DNA from: Calliphora vicina
Taxonomy: Eukaryota > Arthropoda > Insecta > Diptera > Calliphoridae
Length of the DNA: 64,000 bases
NCBI RefSeq assembly: GCF_958450345.1
Contig: NC_088781.1
Span: 45,123,357-45,187,356 of the forward strand
Direction of reading: 5' to 3'
This document shows, in pieces, positions 21,566-33,500 of this stretch; position 1 is the first letter of the stretch, and each line of letters begins with the position of its first letter. The position numbers and the translations under genes are program-made. Below the pieces are notes generated by a model, which did not search any database, had not been told where the DNA came from, and saw only the letters and a program-made list of their open reading frames with translations.

Positions 21566-24500
21566 GTAAGTATAGGATGACCCTTGAAACCATCAAATAC
21601 ATGTGCAGAGTATCCAGTTTTAGAACTGACTTGCGACCATATACAAACTTTTTGCACTCTCCGACTTTCTTGTACCAAATCAGCAGGGTTATCATAATAC
21701 TGAAAATCATAGAAATTGTTTTCAGTAATTTGTACTCTGTGTTTAAGGTATCTTTAAATTTAACTTAATTCGGCTCTTCCCAATAACTTCTGAGTATAAC
21801 AATACTTATTGTAGTCCGACCTGATTTAAACTTCAAATACAAAATACCAAATTTCCTACTACAATTTTCAAAAGAAGCCAAATATCTTGGAGTAGCTTTA
21901 AACTCTAAGTTCCCATGCAAATGCAACACTGAGAGACGATTGTAAAAGCCCCTCTGTCCGTCTGGACCAATTCTCACCTATGACATATTTGTGCGATGAA
22001 TTGTGCTAGCGAGATAATAAAACACATCTCTACTGTATAGAAAGTGTAATGATCTTGCAGTCGCTAAGGCAATGATATCTATCCGTTAAGCCAAGACTCA
22101 AGATGAAATAGGCGTGGCACCATCCTTCAGAGTATGTGTACACCGATATTTGAAACCAGAGGAGACAGGGCAGCAATATCTATCATTCTTTAGTCTACTA
22201 TGATAGTATGAAAACAGATTTGGGCACTTTTTCATACATTTTCCTTAATGATCCTGATCTTCTGATATCTATCAGTCTGCAAAATACACGCATTATTCCT
22301 CAAGCGGAAATTAATGACATTGCTTTGACTGTGAAAATAATTCGAATGTAGAGTTGTCCACTATATGAATACATTGACAGTCAGCTATCAAGATTCCTAA
22401 ATCACTGACCCAATTTGTACATCACCACATCGAGCTAAAGAGGATTTGTGGACATGAACGTATCTGTGAAAATGGAAAGCTCAATAAACCTGTATCTAAG
22501 GCTCTCATGAATAATATTATCACTTTTAAAATCCCACACAACTGTTCTACTTTTCACACGTGTACAATATTTAGAATGCTATGGTATGGTTATGCTATTT
22601 TGCACGAGAGAAGGGATTTGTCCAGTATGGACGAAGATGAGAAAGAATCGATACAACACTTTCTATGCAACTACCACGCTCTATATGAGCGCAAGCAATA
22701 ATGACCCATGACCTGGGCTCTAATCAGATTTTCTAAGCAGAAATTACAAATTCGTCCAATGTATGTAGAACGCTTCTAATTGTTCATATAACTTACAGAA
22801 ATTATATATACGAGGGTCAATACATTATTTTTTGAATAAAGCACAGTTTTTTGGATAAAAACTCATTCCTTTGAGCTCTAAACGCTTTGTCCAACGTTTC
22901 TCCAATTTATTTATCCCTTCCAAAAATTAAGAATTGTTGAAGTCAGCAAAATAGGTATTTGTTGGTAGATGATTTTATCGTTGCTGTTACATCTCTTTGA
23001 AAACAATAAATAGTGAGTCGGCGCTAAATTCAGCTAAGTCTTAGTCTGAGTGATGGTTTATCTCCTAAAGTCATGCGGTAATTTGCTATCAATGGTTATC
23101 AAACACAAACTAAATAACACAGCTTGTTAATAGATTGACAGGAGACAACTGACAGATGCCTGTTGACAGGAGCAGTGCTGTCATTTCAGTTAAGAGACGG
23201 GAATTTCAAAAAGTCATGGACTTATTGGACCGCCCCACAGTGGGAAAAATCACCAATCTAGCTTATAAAAAATCGTAACTTTTAAAACTATTGATCTGAG
23301 GAGTAAGAAATGTATGAAGCGATTGTAGCTAATAGAGCGATCTTTAAATATATTGTATTTGTAGATACCCTGTTTCATTACAGGGTGCACCAAAAGGAAG
23401 GTTTTAATGGAAATTGCAATTTTTCTTGATATTAAAGTTCAACAAAATAAATCAGAATTTTTTGTTAAATAAAACTCAACAAAAAAAATCTTTTGTTAAT
23501 TAAATCATAGCAATAGCTTTTTCCAATAAAAATTATTTAAAAAAAGAATTTTCATTGAAAAATGTTGAAAAAAACCTCTTTTTTATGATGGTGTTTCGCG
23601 CGTTTTGTAACCTTGAAGAATTATTTAAAAATATGAATTTTCATTGAAAAATTTTGAAAAAAAACCTCTTGGTTATGATGGGGTTTCTCGCGTTTTGTTA
23701 CCTGAAAGAAACAAACAGCCTTATTAGACAGTAAAAACCATACATACGAGGGCACGCCCTCGTAAATCTAAAGTTATAGGAGTTAGGATCGAGTAAAATC
23801 GATTATAGCCCAACATAACCTAAATTATAGTAAGAATTGTGCTCGATTTCCCAATGATTGATAACTTCACTGACATTTATTGTTGGGTTGGATAAGCTAG
23901 TTCTAGGTCACAGGTTGCTTAGGCCAGATCATCAGGAAACCTATTCCCAAAAGGCTTTAGAAATACTAAAGTTATTATACGTCTGAGTGTTTGAATGAGA
24001 ATTGCAGACACTCAAGCTTTATTTGTAAAAATATCAAAGCTTAAATAAAACACCAACAATAATTATTTATATAATATTAATTTATGAAAATTCTGGTGCT
24101 GTTTCCATCTGGATTTTGATGTGATTTTAATAACTTCTCTTGATTCATATTGAGCATACTCAGAGAATGCACTATACGATTTGTTGTAAATGACATCTAA
24201 TAAAATGAGTTCAAGATCAATTCAGAGTTACCACAAGGTTCAGTTCCTTCTCATATTTTCTCTTATTTTTATTTGACCATCTACGTCTAACTTTGTCAAG
24301 TGATCAGGGTCGATTTTAAACCTCATTTGTGATCGTATTAGTATATTAGTGAGATAAATACTAAGAAACAGTCTAGATTAGAGATCGGATCTCTTTCTCT
24401 TTTTCATAAATTCCAAAACGTATCTTACGATTACACAGATTACTTTCCTTAGCAATTATTCCAACGTATGTATGTATGTAAGTCAAGAAAGTGCATTACA

Positions 24501-27500
24501 GTGAAAGCCATCCCTCTCTATATATTGAAGGAAATCTTTATAAACTATATAATTGGAAACTTTTAATCGATTTTTGATTTCACACACCATACGTCGGAAT
24601 CGAGATAAAACTCAACATTAAGAAGCTTTATTTAAAAAGGCATCAAACCACCCTAGTCTTTGAATATCATATTATGTCTGTATTTAGATAATATGTAGCA
24701 AAAACTAACCTTTTGATTTTCGCATCGAAAAATCGGTATGAGCTGTGAATAATTTCAGAACATTATTGATAATACTTCCCAGATACTTTGTGAGATCATG
24801 AAAAGTATTAGAAAACCCGAAAGCATATGTATATTTGCATTAGCTTTATCTTCTCAGGGTCTGGGTAATTGGCATCTGAAGAATTAGAATGAAATTTCGA
24901 ATTATCTTTAAGTGATTTGTACAGCTTTTCCCCTTATTGATTATAGTAACTCTACCGTATGGTAGCTGAACACATCCATTTGGCGATGTTCTAGTTGTCA
25001 ATGCTAATTTTTGAAACCTGGTGGCACAAAACAATAATTGACTGGCACTCTACTGTAGTCATTGGAAGGTAGATTCAATCTTCTTACATGTGCCACAAAT
25101 GCTTCTGATCACAATGTGGCATTCAGAGACACTTAGAGAAACCAAGAAACTAAAACATAAATCATTCTTCCTTAAATATCAATTTCAACAAGTATCGACA
25201 CGAGTTCGTCATATGAATGCTCTAGCGAGTCTTAAGGTTTCGAGGAAAAGGCATACATAATTACTTATCCAGAACATTTCAAAAATTCGAAAATGATTAA
25301 CTAAAGCTTCCTCTGTTCCGCTCAGATTTAGACAGCAAAAATTATTAATAGGAAATCACTTGCAATACAAATATCAATTATCAAGTATTTACGGGTTGAA
25401 AAGAAATTCAAATAAGATAGCGTGATTTCTTTCTATTTGAAACTTATTAATGTTAAATTGTTTTTGGATATCAACATTTTTAAGAGTTTGGTCAATAATG
25501 AATCGATCCACACTTATTTGTGGACAAATTTTTGTGGATATCTATATAAACAAAGCATTTATGAACGATTAAGTTCTGACTCAGAAAATGATTCTGAGTC
25601 GATCGGTATACTCTATATGGATGGATATTGGTGTAGAATACAAACAGTTAATTCATGACAATTGAATTTGTAGTCAATTGTTTCAATGAGTCCAAAAGAC
25701 TTAACTTGACAATCGTAATTAATCATTATAAACTGACTTTCTAGAAAAGAAAATAATCTGATCAGTACTACTATTTCATTGAGAAATGTATGAGATATTA
25801 TTTATATAACCTATAGCTCTAGTTAACTGATCTTTTAAAGGTTGAAATTTTAGATAGAAGTATTTGGGAATAAAAAAGTAACGAAGACTATAAGTTGAAA
25901 TGAAAACAGACCAGAGTCTCTGGTGGGAATCGAACCCGCAACTCCCAGACAAGCAATCTACCAACTATTTTACCGGGGATCAGAAATTTAATATCATGGT
26001 AAACATCAGAAATTTAGAAATTTGATTGAAAAAAGTAGAAAACAAGTCTTTTAGCTACTACATTTAGCATTTCATTTAACGATTTAAATTTACTTAGTTC
26101 ATACTGTATTGTCAGCAAAAGTACATCATAAATATTTCATGAATTTAAACAAATAATTACATTTTCTCAACTTTCTCTGGAATATAACTATGTAAACTAT
26201 TTACAAAAGTATGTAAGTAAGTAGATTTCTTTAATTTTCTTGCCATTAAAAAGTACTTGCATTTGTTACTTTGTTCTCGCCGGTTGCAGTAGTTATTCAC
26301 TAGCACCGTTTTCTATTTAAATACGCTACACTCGTGTATATAAATTATATATAAAACTCACTTAACATAATTAACTACATTTTCTCTCATTCTAAAAGAA
26401 AATTTAATTGAAATGCAAGAACTTTTCTTTTTTCTTCTTTTTTGTAGTTAAATACTTTTTGTTACTGACTTGCACATTCCTGCTGCAGTTGTCCTTTAAA
26501 TAATACACTATAAAAATTAAATGTACTCCTACAATATTTTATTCTCTTTTCATTTCATTTTCATCTGTATCAATCCTTCATCGTCACAACCTTTTAAAAC
26601 AACAACGACGACAACAATATCAAGGATAAATTAATTGCTAAATATGGGTATCCAGCTGAAGTCCATACTGTCACCACGGATGATGGTTACATTTTAACCA
26701 TGCATCGTATACGTGGCAAACAAGGTGCTCAACCATTTTTCTTGCAACATGGTCTCGTTGATAGCTCAGCAGGTTACGTTATTATGGGTCCAAACATAAG
26801 TCTTGGTAAGTTTTCACCTGGTTCTGGGTTATTTTTATATATTAAAAAACAAAAATGAGAATAAACAGTGTTTAAAAAATGAATTTAATGCATGACTGAC
26901 TAAATGCTGCCAGCTTCAGTCACAAAACTGATGTTTTACACCATTTCTAGGGGAAATTTTAGATTTTTGAAAAAATCATTCTCTGGACTTTCAAATGCCA
27001 ATTGAAGAATATGATATGAAATAGAAGGGGGACCATTCGCCGAAGCTTATGGTGAACGTGTTCCATCGGTTTCGACATGCGAGAGACGGGTTGTGCGGTG
27101 GTGATTCTAACACAAAGATCGCCTAGGCCACGCAAAAAAGTTTGAATACCATGAATTGGAGGCATTACTCCATGAAAACTGTTTCAAATCTCATCAAGAG
27201 CTTGCAAAATCATTGGGAGCTACTCCTGTAGCAATTTCAAAATGTTTGCGAGCAGCAGTATTCATCCAAATCCAGGGAAATTGGGTGTCATACGAATTGA
27301 AGCAGAGAGAGACCGTGCAAAACGATTTTGTATGTCCGAAATTATGCTTGAAAGCTTTGAAAGAGAATCACTTTTGCACCGAATCATTATTTGCATTATC
27401 TTTTATGAGCTAATAAAATCTGGCCAGACCATCACAGGGAACCTGTACCGAACCCAACAGATTCGTTTGATGCGAGCGTTTGCCGAAAAATGCACAGAAT

Positions 27501-30500
27501 ATGAGGCCAGACATGATCGAAGCAAAACGATCTCTCTGAGATACGCTTCACTTTCGAACAGATTATCCGATATTGGCTTGATTCGTTCTGGGCCTCAAAA
27601 TATGAGCAGTTCTTTGGTCAAAAACTTGTGTTTTTTTTGAGCTCTTTGATGGAATTCATTATATGCAATTTAGAGCTATAGGAACCTGAATATCAATACC
27701 ACAAATCAGTGCTTTGAGTTCATCAATGTAATACTCCTACTAGGCTGCTTTAAAACTTTGAAATTTCTTATTGAAAACTCCTTTAGAAATGGTGCTTTAT
27801 ATTGAAGTAATAATAAAATAAAACCCACCAAATCTCTGCAGTTAATCTGTGTCTGTATTTGAATAGTGCAACACACAAGCCCACACAACGAAAGAACAAA
27901 TATTTTAATACTCTCTGCTGTAAATTGTTGTCTGGCAAAAATTGGAATCCTTGGTTTTGTTTGCTTGCTTTTTTTAAATATGAAGTTGAGTAATTTCTAA
28001 GATAAACATTGATTAATTACTTCAACGCAGAAAGGCAACAACAATAACCAACAGCAACATCAAAAAAAATACAAGAACAACGGGGAAAAACCCCGACAAA
28101 AAGGAAGTAAGAAATATGACAAGGATGTTATTACAAATTACAAGGATTAAAATAGTTATATATGTGTAAGAGTAAGTGAGTAAATAAAAATATGAAGAAG
28201 AGAGAGCGAGAGCAAGAGGATGTCAATTTATTTATGCATTTAATTAAATGTTTAATTTAAATAATGTATGAACATGTTACATATGCCAAATGATTGATAA
28301 AAAAATTTTATTTACTTTATAATAAGTGCTGCACGTAACGAACAGATTTAATGTAATTGTCGGCTGTCTGAAGTTTATTGATGAAGTAAAGATTAACAAA
28401 ATAAATAAAATGAATTGCAGACTCAGAATATTTGAGGAGTTATACATTTAATAACCATTGAAGATGTGGAAAATTGTTACATATTTCAGTAGCTCCAAAG
28501 AAGACTGGTTACTTTAAATGGAGGATTTGCAACAAGTCTGCTTATGTCCAGCAAATCTTAAAATGATTTTGTTTACATTACATTATAATGCTCTTTCATT
28601 TCATTCACATTGATATTTACTCAATGTTGTTTTACCAAGTTTTTAATGTTTATTTAAAACATCAAGTTTTTTACGACGTTTTGTTGAAGATATCAGACCA
28701 GTAGGAGACACCTGATTTTCAATAGTTTGGGCCAGAATTCATGGCGTTAAATTCTTTGTCTGATTTTTATACCCTACACCACCATAGTGGGGAGGGTATT
28801 ATGCGTTTGTGCAGATGTTTGTAACGCCCAAAAATATTAGTCTAACACCCACCTTAAAGTATACCGATCGACTTAGAATCACTTTCTGAGTCGATTAAGC
28901 AATGTCCGTCCGTCCGTCCGTCTGGTTGGCTGTCCATGTAAACCTTGTGCGCAGAGTACAGGTCGCAATTTTGAAGATATTTCGATGAAATTTGATACAT
29001 ATTATTTTTTCGTCTCAAGGACCAAGCCTATTGAAACTGGCTGAAATCGGTCCATTATTTCACCTAGCCCCCATACAAATGTCCTCCCGAAATTGGACTT
29101 TATCGGTCATAAATGTTTAATTTATATATGTATCTCCACAAATTCCGCTCCAAATAAGTTTTATATACACAAAATTCATGTCACCAAATTTTGTTACGAT
29201 CGGTCCATAATTAGTCATAGCTCCCATATAGACCCGCTTCCGAAAATCACTTTAACGTGCATAAATCGCTTAAAAATATTGGTAAACACACAAAATTCAA
29301 CATAGTTAACTTTAATATAGACATAAATCACACGACCTAATTTCATGGTGATCGGTCCATAATTGGTCATAGCCTCCATACAACCCCACTTCCGAAAATC
29401 ACTCAAAAATATAAATTATTGAAATTTTAAAAGAAAATTTTTTTTTGCTCTTTTACTTAGTGTAGGGTATTATATGGTCGGGCTTGACCGAACATACTTT
29501 CTTACTTGTTTTCTTTGAGAGCTTCCAGACTTAAAAAAACTATAAAGAAGTGTAAAGTGGTCAAATAAAGAAATCTAGCCAGCCACTTCAGATGAATATT
29601 CGCTGATCTTGACAACGCCGGCATAAATGCTGTGACTTTAAATAGATTTAATGGATTATAGTGAATATTATGTTTCCCATAAATCAGGTTTGTTTACTTA
29701 TAAAATCAACTAATCTTCGTAGCTCATTATAATTTTCGAGCGTCCACTGCTTCATTTAGGTTCAAGAGATCGTGAACAAAGTTTCTAACACAATTTATGT
29801 CGTTAAATTCTTGATACCATGTCGGATATTCACTGAGAGAGCTTCCAGAGTTATAGAAACCCTAAAGAAGTCGGAAGCGATCGAATCAGAGGATTTTTCC
29901 ACATACTCGACGATCATGACAACTCTGGCATAAATGCTGTGACATTAAATCAATTAATGGATTATAGAAAATGATGCAAATGATCTTAGTGGCTTATTAT
30001 AATTTTGTAGCGTCCACTGCTTCATTAAGGTTCAGGATATCATGAACATAATTTACAAATATCAGAACGGAACTGATAGTTAGAATTCAGTTTGGTCCAC
30101 GATCACATATTCTACATATAGTTAAGTTATGCGGTAACCTACACAAATATTTGGAATAATTCATCATTAATATGCGTAGGCATTTGTAAAATATCATTCT
30201 TGACTTAAGCAATCTAATATTTTTATGAGGTCCCTCCTGGATGGTCTTTAATTAAAAAACAGGAAAGAGCTTAAGTAAACCGAAAAATATCAAACTAATA
30301 AGTCCATATTATAATTTCTTATGAAAACCTTATAATAAATATTATTATACGAAAGATATATAGTGAATCTAATCATTAAAAAAAGTCAAATAGCACACAT
30401 TGTTGTCCGACAATGCTAACGACAGAACCCAATGATCTCCTCCTTATTGTCATTTGTGTTTGTCGCCCTCATTAAAAAATGGTCAAAATATAACCCATTG

Positions 30501-33500
30501 TTGTCTGACAACGCTAACGATGAGTAAATACCTTTTGCGCGGTTTCATAGTTTTGTACGTAGAGAAAAAAACATGTAAATGTTTAAATATTCAAAAGACT
30601 AGGCAAATACATACAAACACATTCCAAATAATTAGAAATCTGAATGTCGTTCAATGCTGTCATATACGAGCTACGATCAAATGGATCCTTCACATACCTA
30701 TATATGCTCTGCTCGTATTTTCTTAGGTGCTGTCTGACATGCCTCGGGGTAGACTACAACTGTATGATGTTTAAGTTTGGATGACTCCTCCGGTGACATT
30801 CAAGAAGGAACTTTTGTGTCAACATGATGTTGTGTTCCTTGACCGGTAGAACCTTAGTTTCCTCGTGAAGGTGGTGTTCGGAGGTAAATTGGAGGCAGCC
30901 TGTGACGGTCCTTAAGGCCGCATTTTGACAGCTTTGAATATTTCTCCACTGAGTATCACTGACCGGCCAATAGTCATGTAGGTTGCTAGCAAAGTTCTGC
31001 CGGCTAGTGCCTTGAGGACCTTGTTTCTATTTTGCATTTTATGCGTGATTGCAGTGATGTGTGCTGACGGAATTTGTACGCCGTCGACCATGATAAGTTG
31101 TATTGTACCTCCTACTTTCAGGTGGTATAGAGTATTGCCGATGACTTCATTGGTGATGGCTGCAGGTTAGGTGCAGTGAAGAAATTGTGGATTTCGTTGA
31201 GATAACCATTAACCATACCACATCTACCATTACCACAGAGCTCATAAACGTTGCTTCCTGTCGCCAAGATGGTGTAGTCTTCTGTATAGGTGATTGCCTA
31301 CAAGCTTTTATTGATCTCAGAATCGAAGACTGGTCAGCATTCTTAGCGGTTTCACTCTTAAGTTTGCCACATAGAAATGTCACCACGTCATACTCGGCCA
31401 AAAATTGTCAACTCAGCTCGAGGAAATTCTTCAACCAATGAAAGGATTTTGGAATACACCAAAAAAATTGTAACTATAGACTATGTGAGAAATGTTTTTA
31501 TACACCAATGGGTTCATTGAATCCATTTTTCCATTGAATGAATGAATGGTAGGAAGAAGTTAGAGATTCTTGAAATCGTTTAAGTAATCTACGCAGCAAT
31601 TATTTGAAAATTTGAGCTGTATGGTATTATCGTTTGACACCCAGCTCAGGACAAGAGGACGTACACAAGAATCTTCCAATCTGAATTCGCTGAATACATG
31701 GTATCCTTACATTTGGAAAAGAACTCTGCAATCCGTCAACAATGCAATGAGGGCTCTTAAAGTCTTTTTAAGGACTTTGTAGTTTGTAGTGTGGTTCCAA
31801 TGTGGAACAAACGGCCACAACAAAGTTTTCCGATCGTGATCCATCCCGTGATATATGCTTCACTACGGCCCAGGAGTTTCCAGTTATGTTTCTTTCAGTC
31901 TCGATTTGTCTCCTCCATGGCCAATCCTGCAATTTACGATTGATGATCTGAATACGTATTGGTGTTTCACCTGCTCTTTCCCACAGGTCTCTGTTTGAGA
32001 TAACATTCGGTAAAAATATCAGGAGTAGTTTTAGTAACGAGCGGTTAATGAATACCTGCAATCATTTCGTGGTACTGTAAAATAAGCTCTTTGACTTTCT
32101 TCTTTATTTGCATATTCATTTTCCGAATGTTAGAGACCATTACAATTAAATAATTTTTTTGTTTAATTTTAAAATAATTTGAAATAGGTTTCATAATTTC
32201 TGCAAAAGAATCTCTATTTCTGGCCTACAAAAGATTTCCCACATCTTGGATACCAGTCCACATTTGTATGTTATCAAGTCATGTTGTTTATTTTCTTCCT
32301 CTGGAGATTCTTCCTTCAATGTTTCCTCGAATTATGGTTTGAAGAAATTTATCTTTCGGGTTTCTCATGATATCACCCAAGTATGATGATTTTCTTCTCT
32401 ATATTGTTTGCACAAGTTCCTTTTCTCGTTTTATTCTTATCAGAACTGTTGAATTAGTTATGAAGTGTGTCCAGAGAACTTTTAGAATACGGCGATAAAT
32501 CCACATTTCAAAAGCATTGCCCCGAGATATTTTAAGTTTTGTACTCTGCAGACGTGTTATAAAATTTCTTTATTTTCTAACGATGCATCGTTGATGAACA
32601 ATATTTTTCATTTGAAAGATTTAGTACACAAGGTAGTCTAATTTCTGCAAGGTGTCTGTTGGTTTGGTTATAGATTTAATAAACTGCCACTATCTTCTCA
32701 ACTAAGTCCTTCCCTATGTATGCTATAAATATATTTCTTAATATTAGAAATTAATGGAAGTGGCCAAGGCATACATATATTAATAAAATTAACAAATAAA
32801 ATTAGTGGACTAATTTTTGCCTTCGATATCGATATCAAAATCCAAAATAAATAATTAAGAGATCTATATTCTGCTGTGCCGAATCTATTATAGCCTTCAC
32901 CAAATTATACTTCAAAATACAAATTTTAAATATTTTTAAGTAAACATTTTTTTTTGTTTTTTTAATTTTTTGGAAAAAAATGTTCGAATTGTTATTTTAA
33001 AATTTTTTTCTTTTTAAATTTTTAAAAAAAAGTTTTTGTTTTTTAAATTTTTTTTTTGGTGAAAAAAAATTCGGGTTAAGAAATATTTTTTACTATTTTG
33101 ACCCATTGTAGGTCCAACTTACTATAGTCTTATATACGTTTTAGCAAAGGTCTTTGAAATATCTCTCATTAGATATCCATATTGTCTATATTAATGACTT
33201 AGTAATCCAGATATAGGTCAAAAATCGAGGTTGTCCTGGTTTTTACTTCATATCTCAGCCATTTGTGGACCGATTTTGCTGATTTTAAGTAGGAAACTTC
33301 ACGAAAGCATTTCTGATAGAATTAGTGAAGATTTGGATGCCGAAGATATCTGAGTTCTTCAGGAAATTGATTTCAACAGACAGACAGACGGACGGACATG
33401 GCTTAATCGACTCCGCTATCTATAAGGATCCAGAATATATATACTTTATAGGGTCGGAAAATTATATTGTGGAAATTACAAACGGAATGACAAACATATA

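Noticed and set aside
25914..25980. Functional tRNA gene
   Set aside because: The B box is perfect, but acceptor stem pairing is absent and the T stem has a mismatch; SINE-like instead.
31147..31441. Two 84-aa ORFs on opposite strands
   Set aside because: Fragments of, or antisense to, the jockey-like LINE relic.
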